A DNA stretch of 64,000 nt from Pholis gunnellus (taxonomy: Eukaryota; Chordata; Actinopteri; Perciformes; Pholidae). The position numbers and the translations under genes are program-made. Below the pieces are notes generated by a model. That model saw only the letters and a program-made list of their open reading frames with translations. It searched no databases and was not told the origin of the DNA. The stretch spans positions 3,245,001 to 3,309,000 of the forward strand of contig OU342807.1 of the NCBI GenBank assembly GCA_910591455.2, in the 5' to 3' direction. This document shows positions 14,601 through 24,991 of this stretch, one piece after another. Within the stretch, counting starts at the first letter, position 1; every line of letters begins with the position of its first letter.

Positions 14601-16333
14601 CTAATGTTTGTCCCTGGGATGTTCAGGACAAGGCTGAAGTTGTATATGAAAACCTGAATCCTTTGGAGACCAAAGGAACGCTGTCTGTGCCTCTTCGACA
14701 AGAAATTATTAAATCTGCCATCAATCCTGGTGCGTCAAAAGAAATTTTAGGCAATGAACAGCAGCACCATGCAAAATCCCCTGCCCTGCATTTGAGTAGG
14801 CAAATGTCCAATGCAGCAGAAAGTTGTCCGTGGGATTTCCCCGATCCCCCTAAATTCATGGGAGACATTTGTCCATGGGATGAGGGGAACACAGAGCCAA
14901 CAGATACAGGCTCAACGACACAGATGACTATCAAGGTAGATATTTGTCCCCGGGAGACTGGACATCAAGACAAACCAGCAGATTCACAAAAAAGTATCTC
15001 ACCTTTGAGAGCTGCTTCTGTACAGACTGATGAGAAAGACAGCACAAGAGTAAACATATGTCCCTGGGAAACTGACCCCCCTGATAACACTGCAGCTACC
15101 AGTATGGTTTCACAAGGACCGGAAAGGCTAGCAGATGTTTGTCCATGGGATAGTGGCGAATCAGATTCAGGAAATCCACAGACTCCCAAAACATCTGAGA
15201 TTAATTTAAGGCAAGACACGGCTCGTGCAGGGGCAGTCAAAACGGAAGTATCAAAAGCATCAGAGAACATACAAAGACAAGGAAATTCCAGGGAAGATGT
15301 TTGTCCGTGGAATACAGAAGAGCCTAAAATTCTCAAAAAGCAGGAAAGCGCTCTGGGACATGTTTGTCCGTGGGAGATAGAGGAACCAAAAGTTCTCCAA
15401 AAGCAGGAAAGTGTTCGGGGAGATGTTTGTCCTTGGGACACAGAAGAACCAAAGGTTCTCCAAAAGCAGGAAAGTGTTCGGGGAGATGTTTGTCCTTGGG
15501 ACACAGAAGAACCAAAGGTTCTCCAAAAGCAGGAAAGTGTTCGAGGAGATGTTTGTCCTTGGGACACAGAAGAACCAAAGGTTCTCCAAAAGCAGGAAAG
15601 TGTTCGGGGAGATGTTTGTCCTTGGGACACAGAAGAACCAAAGGTTCTCCAAAAGCAGGAAAGTGTTCGGGGAGATGTTTGTCCGTGGGACACAGAAGAA
15701 CCAAAGGTTCTCCAAAAGCAGGAAAGTGTTCGGGGAGATGTTTGTCCTTGGGACACAGAAGAACCAAAGGTTCTCCAAAAGCAGGAAAGTGTTCGGGGAG
15801 ATGTTTGTCCGTGGGAGACAGAAGAACCAAAGGTTCTCCAAAAGCAAGATAGCGCACGGGGAGATGTTTGTCCGTGGGAGACAGAAGAACCAAAGGTTCT
15901 CCAAAAGCAAGATAGCGCACGGGGAGATGTTTGTCCGTGGGAGACAGAAGAACCAAAGGTTCTCCAAAAGCAAGATAGCACTGGAGGAGACGTTTGTCCA
16001 TGGGAGTCAAAGGATCAACAAACCTCAACCGAAAGCAAAGTTGATATTCCCAAAAGCGACCAAGATGAAGTCACAGAGAACCAGGGGCCACTCAGTGTTG
16101 AAGAGAGCCCAGCAGACGTCAGCACGGAGCAGGTAAATGAGTCAAAAGAAAACTTAGCCCTCGGCCGCCGTGATGCTTTGTGTCCCTGGGAGATGGAACG
16201 GAGCCAATCAGGTTCATTCACAGACAATACCTCGGATGTCTTTACATGGGAGCCAGAGAATATTCCTGAGGAAGACGAGGAGGACGATGCCGAATTTGCT
16301 GCCGAAGCTCTTGTATTCCCATCTGACTTGTGA
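2657..16333 (+). CDS. gpr179: gpr179, orphan class C GPCR (partial, 5' exons outside window)
   Basis: Nine exons, all with GT-AG borders and matching phases: 2657-2753, 4499-4728, 5651-5719, 9393-9502, 9772-10010, 10638-10776, 10927-11029, 12344-12493, 12881-16333 (stop TGA). The first encodes a Cys-rich EGF-like stretch (CCRCKEGFYNP), the next a second Cys-rich stretch and TM1, and the following six the rest of the seven-helix core. The last exon adds 1,150 residues of cytoplasmic tail with about 27 CPWD/CPWE motifs, the hallmark of GPR179 as opposed to its relative GPR158. Known role: GPR179 sits at depolarising bipolar-cell dendrites in the retina, where it holds RGS7/RGS11-type regulators near mGluR6 and TRPM1; loss causes stationary night blindness. 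The human protein is about 2,370 residues; about 1,530 codons are visible here. It is tail-to-tail with mrpl45. The tail holds a homogenised 63-bp array. Confidence 0.93.
3216..3578. mobile_element. MITE with terminal inverted repeats
   Basis: The element opens with AAAGGTCCAGTTTGTAGGAT and closes with the inverted form (ATCCTACACATTGGACCTTT), giving about 20-bp terminal inverted repeats around some 360 bases. It has no transposase and lies in a gpr179 intron. The interior shares a segment around TTTCTACGGTAGCCC (reverse complement) with the relative at 6238. The superfamily is not assigned. Confidence 0.75.
6238..6440. mobile_element. Partial MITE related to the one at 3216
   Basis: This copy starts with AAAGGTTCAGTGTGTAGCAT, a variant of the 3216 element's terminus, and contains the CCGCCGTGTTTCTACGGTAG interior segment in the opposite order. 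The far terminus could not be seen clearly, so the right border is approximate. Confidence 0.5.
8670..9350. repeat. Degenerate AGT/ACT-rich triplet region
   Basis: For nearly 700 bases the sequence is dominated by imperfect AGT, AGC and ACT triplets, with a pure (ACT)n run at about 8744-8764. A palindromic MITE lies inside it at about 8776-8886. This is intronic in gpr179, just upstream of the exon at 9393. Confidence 0.6.
8776..8886. mobile_element. Small palindromic MITE (GTGGTGGA...TCCACCAC family)
   Basis: Short element bounded by TGTGGTGGATGAGGTATTC and its inverse (TACATCCACCACTTGT side). It contains the typical acid-test motif of this teleost family, repeated AGTACTT/AAGTACT words. 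Relatives in this window lie near 11300-12170 (interrupted), 23510-23645, 25903-26600, 52680-52840 and 62870-63475. Confidence 0.6.
11300..12170. mobile_element. AGTACTT-type MITE interrupted by a LINE fragment
   Basis: The left part (11300-11490, GCGGTGGACAAAGTAGTCAG then ACTTAAGTAAGAGTAGTA) and the right part (about 12002-12170, with CAAAGTAACTTAAGTTATCAG) look like the two halves of one copy of the AGTACTT-type element. They are separated by a LINE piece at 11491-11994 flanked by TTATAAC on both sides. Confidence 0.55.
11491..11994 (-). mobile_element. Non-LTR retrotransposon (LINE) reverse transcriptase fragment
   Basis: On the minus strand the translation includes LNALKTVKMIVDF, then FPVDTFESFRFLGSII and KKAQQRMYFLRQLKKF, the familiar end of the reverse-transcriptase region of fish LINEs. 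It is 5'-truncated and broken by stops and a frame change near 11690. The bases TTATAAC sit directly on both sides (11484-11490 and 11995-12001), consistent with a target-site duplication. It is a dead copy inside a gpr179 intron. Confidence 0.85.
15294..15990 (+). repeat. gpr179: 63-bp coding tandem array in the gpr179 tail
   Basis: About eleven units of 63 bases (21 residues) run from 15294 to 15990. The typical unit reads GDVCPWDTEEPKVLQKQESV plus one residue. Central units are nearly base-for-base identical, while edge units (NTEEP, EIEEP, ESKDQ) have drifted. The unit length is a multiple of three, so gains and losses keep the reading frame. Several other frames, including antisense ones, are open merely because one stop-free unit is repeated. 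Confidence 0.95.
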
Positions 16334-18591
16334 TCTAAATCTAGCCAGCATTTGTTTTAACATTTGACCCCTTCACCTGTTCATGGTCAAGGGGAACTTT
16401 GCAGGGTCAGCTCACAAACAGCTCCCTTGCAGCTGGCGGAGCTGAAAGCCCTTTCTGTTGGAACAAGTAACTGCGTTAATCAAGGACAGAATTTAGGGCT
16501 TTGTTATTTCAGGTTGGACTTTTGGGCCATGCCGCTACCCGACGAAGAAGAAGCCTTTAGTAAAGACTTGATGAGCTGGACACAATGAGTGGAGCAAACA
16601 TTAGATTTTCTTTCACCTGAAGTACACATGCGTTATGTCCCTCATTAAACCAGCAGTGAACTACAGACAGACATTTCTTGGCTGATGGAAGGGCATCTAA
16701 GGCTTTTAGATGAAGTCCCTTTTCTTCCTGCTTCTACCCCCCATTTTAAAATTGAAATGTTTTTTTGTGTCTTTGTATGTTTTTAGGTGACAGTGACTCA
16801 TATATGCCATAAACGTCCACATTGCTCACAATCACAAAATACAGCACCTAATGGATTGAACTCTAAGCTTAACCAGTATTCACCCGATAAATTCAGTCTA
16901 ATTTATTTTCAAAGTAACAGAACGTGTTTAGTGTGAAGCACTGGATGTCAAATTACATTTCTAAGTTGTATTAATAATTGATAAAACTATGCATACTTCT
17001 TTGCTTAAGTGACTGATTTAATGACTAAATGACAATGATTGTTACTATGCTCTGGTTTCTGATTCAGCCACAATAATGTAATAATAACATTCCATTACTT
17101 AAAGAAACAATGCCAAATAAATTCATAAATCACCATAAACTTCAAGACATACACCCTTAAAACCCCCTTTTAGTAAAGTGAAAACTGCATAATTGTTTTA
17201 TGATCGAAGCATTTGGAAAGTAATGTCAGTACATAAAATACACATATGCTCCTTAAATGTTTGGTAATGGCAAAGAATATCAAATTGTACGGGACATTTG
17301 TGTTGCAGCTAAACGGACCTGTTGAACTATTGCAAATAATGTGAGTTATGCAGATGAAGCCTCATTGTCAATAACACACGGGGCGGCCCCTTAGGAGGTT
17401 TGCTAGTTAATGTTTCGGTCAACTACAAACGTTTTTGTCAGGATTCTTTCTGCAGGTATTGATATTAGTTATTAGAGTCATTATAGAAAAAAGTAACATC
17501 TTCGGCACCAAAGTAATATTCACAAATATTGTTATTCTTGTTCTATATGAGATTCTTCTGCATGACTTCATTGAATACCGGTAACACCGACAGATGTTTG
17601 AAACTAAATTGATTCATGGATTAGTCAAAGATATCTTATGACTATTAGATATTATTATTAGCTTAGTTTATTGACCTCAAGAGTGGCCCTACATTTCACT
17701 GTCTGACATTAGTGAGTACCATTTTAAATAAATACAACTTTTTTAAAAGCAGTATTATGATATAAACTTACAATATTAACAGTATTCTCTATGGATGTAA
17801 TTAAGTTACACGTCTATGCCAGCAATTTGTGAAATCAGGTGTAATGTGTGTTTCAGCACTTCTGCTACTAAAGTGTCATTCTGTTCCAGACGACTGCAGT
17901 GATTCTTTTTTTCCCCCCCATTCAGTGATGTCATTGTTTAAACACGGCGCCAAGTTTTTGTTGTCAATGGAGTGACCTAGTTTTGAGCATTGTTGCATGT
18001 TAGCGTGTCTTTTGAATGAGCGTGCTGTAATTTGATGTCAAGTTAAGAAAAAAAGAAAAGAAAAAAAAATAATTTGTTGTAACACATCCCTTGATAAAGA
18101 TAAAGAGGCCATGTTCTGTTATGTATGAAATATCTTCTGTGAAAGATTGTTCTGATAAAGAAAAAAATGAATTGACTGGTATGAGGAGACGCAGGTGCGA
18201 CTTTATTTTTGTATTTCCTGAGGTCAACATGCAGCATATTCATCACAGAAATAAACCACTCACATTCTGGAGATCTGTACAATTTATTTTTTGAGTTGGT
18301 CTTAAAACAATATGAAAATGTATTGTTATTATTCCAGACTGTTGTACGTTGCAGGCAGAGCAGCAGCTTTATTGGCTACAGGACTCGGTAGTTTGCTGAT
18401 CCTAGAACTCACCTGCTGCTTCCGTCGTTTCAGCATTTCTCAAACAGATAAGAGCCTCCAAAGGAAGCCTGGTTTCCTGCCAAAGTGGACAAACTAACCA
18501 GCCACAGACAGAACTCAAACAGCATTTGGCGCATGACTGCTCATAATGTCCCAGTGTGGTTTGATTACTGAGAGCAGCGCCACCCGGTGGC
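16334..18591. other. Convergent gpr179 / mrpl45 3' regions
   Basis: About 2.26 kb between two stop codons that face each other. It is A/T-rich and holds the gpr179 3' UTR and, at its right end, the mrpl45 3' UTR; a minus-strand AATAAA (plus-strand TTTATT, about 18283-18288) fits mrpl45 polyadenylation. No further gene is seen. Confidence 0.6.
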
Positions 18592-21500
18592 CTATTTGTT
18601 CCACTGAACCGCCTCTGGTTTGGGAACTTCATAGTTGAGGGCCTCAAACTCTTGTCCTGGCTTCAGCTCCGGACCTGGAATCATGACAGTCTGGAGGAGG
18701 AAAGAAGCGGATCAGAGTCATTCGATAAGCAGAGTCACATTTTTAGTCAAATTAATTGAAATCAACAAATAACTAATATCTCGAGCGACCATCTATTCAA
18801 TGCTTTTAATGCCGTTTCTTCTTCTTCTGAGGGAAATCAAGCTTCAGGACAAAGATGGGAAAACCAGTTTACAATGTTCACAAAACATCGTACCTCAACA
18901 AAATAACTCCTGCTTTCCCCCTCTGTGTTTTATCACTATGGATGGTTTCCTGTAAGTTTGCTATTCACCTTTAGTTGTTTTTAAATGAAAGAGTTAAAAC
19001 AAAATGAACCTTTTTACCAGTTACAGACTCCAAACACAGGAGCAGCTGTGTTAATGGTGCTAGTTCTAAATCTACAGCTGGTGGACGTGTCCTTGTATCT
19101 GTCAGATGGTTTGACAGACTGATCGACGGGTGTCAGAGACTAAAATAACCAGAGATTAGTCAAACTTCAGAGGTTTGGTGCCGCTGATTTTAAGATATCT
19201 GGAGCATTATGCTTTGGGAAAAAATGTAAAATATAGAATATAAACTCTTTGCGACTGTCAGTTCTGTGTAAGACACTTGATAAACAATGAAACATTATCC
19301 ATCTGTATTTATATATAGATACATTCGTATACACACACCATTTTAGGCTTTAAACGGTGTGTTACCATTACATATGATGAATTACATAAAATAACTTCCC
19401 CTATTTTCTTACTATAAATGTGATCACATCAACAACAAGCTCCTCATTATTTGTATTATCATTATTAATTAAAAAAGTAACCGTGAGAAGGGAGACGGTA
19501 ACTGTTGCAGAGCACTGATGGCGGAGCTTTGTCAGAGTAAGAAACACCTCCCGGGCAACGTTACCGCTCCATCTGTCTGCTGTAGTCGAGCCACAGCAGG
19601 GGCTGACTCACAGACTTACGGTGATTATATTCTGCGTTTTTGCAGCGATGCGGATAATGCAAGTCCACTTCTATTCCGGTCTTGTGTCGTGAAGACTGAC
19701 GCAGACACTGAACTCGACTCAGGTAACCAGAATCTAACAGAGCTTTGTTCATTTCACTGAGGAGAGTCGTATCGCATCAGAGAGACCCTCAGGTAACAGA
19801 TCACATCATGATAGACCCTCAGGTAACAGATCACCACATCATGAGAGACCCTCAGGTAACAGATCACCACATCATGATAGACCCTCAGGTAACAGATCAC
19901 CACATCATGATACCTCAGGTAACAGATCACCACATCATGATAGACCCTCAGGTAACAGATCACCACATCATGAGAGACCCTCAGGTAACAGATCACCTCA
20001 TCATGATAGACCCTCAGGTAACAGATCACCTCATCATGATAGACCCTCAGGTAACAGATCACCACATCATGATACCTCAGGGAACAGATCACCACATCAT
20101 GAGAGACCCTCAGGTAACAGATCACCTCATCATGATACCTCAGGTAACAGATCACCACATCATGATACCTCAGGTAACAGATCACCTCATCATGATACCT
20201 CAGGTAACAGATCACCACATCATGAGAGACCCTCAGGTAACAGATCACCTCATCATGATACCTCAGGTAACAGATCACCACATCATGATACCTCAGGTAA
20301 CAGATCACCACATCATGATACCTCAGGTAACAGATCACCACATCATGATACCTCAGGTAACAGATCACCACATCATGATACCTCAGGTAACAGATCACCA
20401 CATCATGAGAGACCCTCAGGTAACAGATCACCACATCATGATACCTCAGGTAACAGATCACCACATCATGATAGACCCTCAGGGAACAGATCACCACATC
20501 ATGAGAGACCCTCAGGTAACAGATCACCACATCATTTTAAATCCCAGAAACAGGGATTCATACGTTGTAAGTCTTTTTTAAGTTTAAGTAAAGGACGGTG
20601 CCACAACAAGACGCTCATATAATCGTGGAGATATTCTAGTTAAATGTGGTTGAATCATAGTGAGAAACACAAATCGGCTCATCAGGAGTCGATCAGGGAA
20701 ACCCAGATTGATCTATTAAAGCTACAGTAGCAGAGACCAGCCGTGCTGGCAATTGATTTAAAAAGGTAGGACTGTTGTGTTTGCCTGCATCAGTCTGAAC
20801 TAGGTTTAGCTAATCCTCCTGCCACATTCCTTCTCCTGGAAGAGAAAATTAATAATTTAAAACATAAGAAAATGATACTGAAATGCTTGAAACACCTTTG
20901 TTCATGTGGCCGTTAAAGTGACGTATGGACTGGCTAGTTAAATTTACTTTTTGCCTTGAACTCTGCCTTCTTCTTCTACTAAAAGATAAATGTAGTCAGC
21001 CAGTGCAGAGCAGAGGGTCACCTTAATAATCGGGTCTTTGGCCGGAGCCCAGGACGGCACTATCTTCCCGTGTAACCTCCATCGGCCGTAGGGGTTGACG
21101 AGGTGTCGCTCTACGACCAGGTACTCCAAGACGTCCTTCGGCTGGTCCTCGCTGCCCAGCATCAGCCTCCCGAAGCGGTCGTAGATGGCCAGAATCTACG
21201 GGACGACCGCACGCAAAAGAGTCGTCACAGAGTCTCCTAAATCCTGATTGTAACACTGTCTCGAAATCGAACACACACTTTGAAAAAAAAAGCTCTGCAC
21301 ACTTGACTTGACTTGACTTGAGTCGACTACAGCGCGTTACCATACGGGTCGTACCTGTTTGGAGTGCATGCGGACCGTCACCTGGCCGTACAGGTTTCCT
21401 TTGGTGATCATGTCAGGGCAGCGGGCGTGGACCACTTTGGGCGGCTCCAGGGACTCGACGAACCTCCAGCTGATCGTCTTGTAGCGGTTCCCCCTCGTCA

Positions 21501-24300
21501 TCTCCTGAGCACGGGACAGAGGAGTCAAAAACCAAAATAAAACGGGGATTTGAAGAAACCGGATTGGTGACAAACGTCCGCAACACGAAGAAGAACCACT
21601 TACAGGATAACAGCGTTCCGTCACCAGGGAGTGAAGCTTCTCCTTGTTGAACCTGCAAAAACAAACAGCAGTTCATCTTCCCGTCTAAACAGTCAAACAT
21701 TCAATCAAACAGTCAATCCTCTAGTTAACAGCAGTTCATATCAAGCTCATTTCTAACCGTAAAGTTCATATTAATTATAAAAGATGTGTGTGTACAGGAC
21801 TGAGGAAGTGGGACCTTAGTTATTTATGATATTTTTGTAAAATGTGCTGTTTTGTTTCTAGTTCATACACAAATTATATATATTTAAAAAGGGAAAATTC
21901 ACCACCTTATTGACTCTGAGGCAAATTTGTGATTTCGGGCTAAACAAAATAAATTGAAGAGAACTGTTTATTTGTAAAGCGCTCTCCTGAATGGAGGAAA
22001 TAAAGTACGAGACCGGTTTACTGGGATCAAACTGGCAACACGACCGTCTTAACAACACAAGGACGAACCAGCTAATTAATTGTCTATGTAAATAAAACAA
22101 AGTTATATTTTCTGTAATGCTTTCCCACTTTGGAGCAGCGCTGAAGGCAGCACGAGTCGATCCCTAACTTCTAAAACTAAATGCCTCACAGTAATATTCA
22201 GGCTGAGTCGAGCTGTGTCAGCCGGCTGAGAGACACCAGGTCGTGTTCTTACTGTGTCAGGGCGCCGTGGGCCTCCATGAACATCTCTTGAGCTCGCTCT
22301 GCAAAACTCCTCGTTGTGAACTGAGAGTCGTGCTCTTTGATTTTACGAATCCTGTAAGAAACAACAACGAAGAAATTAAATTCCGCTTTCTCACGTTCAC
22401 TGCAAAGTGTGTGTGAGTAAGATGATCTGGATGAGATTCAGTGAAACGAGGTGATAAGAAAGAGGAGTTAAGAGACATAATCTTACGCTAGCTGTGAGCC
22501 GGCGCTCTGTCGCATCTGTTCAGTTCTCTGTTTCAGGCCTTCTTTAGACAGAGTGGACAGACGAGCGTCGCCCTCCGGGGGGATGTAGGGGTCAAAGATG
22601 CCCGCTGGTGAAGACATCAAACAGATCAATCAGTACAATAGCAGGAGACCTGGGGTTGACATTCGAGGACAAATGTGCTGATGTCGCCAATTTTTCTCCC
22701 TACTAACACACCAGTTTCTTTATCGAAATGATTACTGGACACCTGAGCTTCTTTACCAATTACAAAAACGTTTGAACTTATGAAACCATGTTTTATTTAA
22801 CAAAAGAAGACAAACTTCTTCTTCTTGTCTCAACACAAGCAGCTGATATATTGTTCAATGATTCAAATGGAATACATGAAACGATTAATTTAAGAGAAAT
22901 GGCAATTCAGTCTGATTATTAGGTTACGATTAAAGGGTCTAAATGTGACACAATTCTGATTCATATCAGAATGAGTCTAAAGAAATCGTTTTGTTTTCGC
23001 CGCACATTGAAGTTTTCGAGGACTCACACATACACCAGCAGTATACCTTCACGTATTCCCGTTAAGATGAAAAAGCAGCAACATTATTACCGGTGCAGGC
23101 GATGTTGATGGGCCTCTCAAAGTACTGCTGCCTGAAGACGAGGCCCGCCGCTCGGGCCTTGGCCTCCGGGTTCTCCTCCTTCTTTTCCTTCAGCCCGGCC
23201 GCCGGAGGGACGAAGTAGCGCTTCTTAGTGCGGACCGGCAGGTACAGCGGGACGGGATGCCGCACGTCCAGAGACGCCTCAGCATTCTGAGAGAATGGGT
23301 TTCAAGATGGAACTTTATTTTTCCCAAAAGGGGAAATTGTTGTGCAGCAGTTGCAACACAAAGTGAGAACATTTGCTAAATATATATATAGAGAGTGCAA
23401 ATAAAACTAAATGAAGGCTAAACAATACATATTATTATGCAGGTGCCAAACTAAATATAAATAATGTCAGAAATGTAAAAGCAGCACATTTCTGTAAATG
23501 GAAGCGTGGAGTAAAAAAGTACAATATTTACTTTTTAATGTTACTCCACTACATCTAAACGTACAAAGAAGCATAACGTGGAAGTACTGAACTAGTACTG
23601 AAGAACAGTACTTGAGCAAATGCACTTAGTTAAATTCCACCACCGCAAATAACTAATGTTCTAAGAAGTCGAAAATGTGACTGTTACGTTAAGATTGATG
23701 GTAAATGACAGTAGGTCAGAATTTTAACTCGCTGAGAGTTTTTGCATGTTTTGCTAACATTTGATCTATTTTTCCTTTTTCCTAAACTAAAACAAAACTA
23801 TAACACCGTCACTCTGTTGTTGTTATTTGTTGTTTGGTTAAATATTTGCACTACTGCTTATTTAGTTTGTTCATTTAATATTATTCTGTTTCATTGTATA
23901 TATTGTGCATTTTTATATCTAATATGTTTACTCTGTTATTCTTATTGTATATATTTGCATTTTATATTTAATATTTTTTTAAATGTATTACTTATTGGTG
24001 CTGTAGTGAAACATGTCCCCTTGCAGGATTCCTAAAGTAAGTAACTATCTATTTATCTATCTAAATATCTAAATATTGTTCCATGTCTGTCTGATGTCCA
24101 GTCAGCTAGCATTAGCTAAGCTAGCTCCCTCAGGACTCCCTTAAACCTTCATAACAAGCCAAACAAACGAGCTGCTTCAACAACATACCGACTGTCTTTA
24201 TTTAATAAAGTAAAGTGTCATTAAATGGCTAAAGTACCTTGAAACTGCTCAATGTTGATCTGTGAAGAGCGACCAGTGTCCTCCTCATGGGCGTCGCCAT
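18592..24300 (-). CDS. mrpl45: mrpl45, large mitoribosomal subunit protein mL45
   Basis: Eight minus-strand exons: 24238-24300 (ATG), 23091-23286, 22487-22604, 22253-22351, 21604-21652, 21355-21504, 21022-21195, 18592-18690 (stop TAG). Lengths sum to 948 bases, or 315 residues, close to the mammalian protein (about 306). The basic N-terminus (MATPMRRTLVALHRSTLSSF) fits a mitochondrial presequence. Later exons give FDPYIPPEGDAR, the conserved central Tim44-like fold region (DMITKGNLYGQVTVRMHSKQ, IYDRFGRLMLG) and WRLHGKIVPSW, all characteristic of MRPL45. The protein belongs to the 39S subunit near the exit tunnel and helps tether mitoribosomes to the inner membrane. It is head-to-head with npepps and tail-to-tail with gpr179. 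The last intron (18691-21021) holds a 24-copy minisatellite. Confidence 0.95.
19783..20535. repeat. Minisatellite of mixed 30- and 33-bp units, about 24 copies
   Basis: Each unit contains CAGGTAACAGATCACCACAT with small variants (CCTCAT for CCACAT, CAGGGAACAG for CAGGTAACAG). Long units add the three bases that distinguish AGACCCTCAG from ACCTCAG. Both unit sizes are multiples of three and stop-free, so long open frames run through on both strands without meaning. It lies in the last intron of mrpl45. Confidence 0.97.
23510..23645. mobile_element. AGTACTT-type MITE copy
   Basis: A stretch rich in AAGTACT and AGTACTTGAG words that ends with TTAAATTCCACCACCGC, like the ends of the other AGTACTT-type copies in this window. 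Intronic in mrpl45. Confidence 0.5.
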
Positions 24301-24991
24301 CTTGCCTGCATAAGAGCACTTCCGATTTCCGCTTTCAAAATAAAAGCGTGTTTTCTGCGTTGGTCTTTAAAACGATATTGTACATACATTATTTTACATA
24401 AAGCAAAAAAGTGGATTTAACTTATTCACAGTGTCAATTTTAGTCGTACGGTTCAGTACATTATCAGATCAATGCGTGGTTATGGACGTTAATATTAGTA
24501 GTAGTAGTAGTAGTAGTATTGTTTTATTTTTATTGTATTATTATTATTGTTATTATTACCATTGCTGTTGTTGTTGTTGTTTATTATTTTGTTATTTATG
24601 TATTTTTCTGTTCTTAACTTAGTTAAACATTTTAGGTAAACATTTTTATTTTATTTTATTTTATTAAGTACTAGACATCCTGATCCACACTCCATACCAG
24701 TTGGTGGCGACAATGCACCAACTCATTGTTTGCCAACCTCCAATAAACCTAGAAGAAGAAGAAGAAGAAGTCTACGGGTAGAGAAGTGTTGAGAGGCTTC
24801 CAGTTGATGTCGCTGCTCCTGGGCCGCAGGGTTCCGCTGTCATTCGTAAAACAGACTCACTACTTGCTGTCCACCATCATCACTGTCGAGGCCCGTTTTT
24901 GCTTTAATAAAACTCAGAACGATAACTGGAGTTATAACACACAACAACCGTCTTCGTTATTAGCGCAACTGGCCCAAAAAATACAGGAACC
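24301..24991. promoter_or_regulatory. Head-to-head promoter region of mrpl45 and npepps
   Basis: The two start codons are 691 bases apart and point away from each other. Just beside the mrpl45 start, 24317-24332 reads CACTTCCGATTTCCGC, two adjacent TTCCG cores. These ETS/GABP (NRF-2) sites are common at genes for mitochondrial proteins. No TATA box is visible near either start. The npepps side carries a (TAG)n run at 24494-24518 and a repeat tail ending in (GAA)n at about 24700-24770. Confidence 0.55.
24695..24770 (+). repeat. Short retroposon-like tail ending in (GAA)n
   Basis: CCAGTTGGTGGCGACAATGC, then CCAATAAACC and (GAA)n. An AATAAA-bearing tail followed by a simple repeat suggests a retroposed 3' end. 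It lies within the npepps upstream region. Confidence 0.4.

Noticed and set aside
14965..16136. Long open frames on the minus strand and in other plus frames over the gpr179 array
   Set aside because: They arise because a stop-free 63-bp unit is repeated in phase; none has a family resemblance.
19783..20535. CRISPR-like appearance of the repeat array
   Set aside because: Units abut with no unique spacers, and this is a vertebrate intron.
19745..20581. Two long open frames (about 278 and 258 codons) on opposite strands
   Set aside because: They are the minisatellite read through; both unit lengths are multiples of three.
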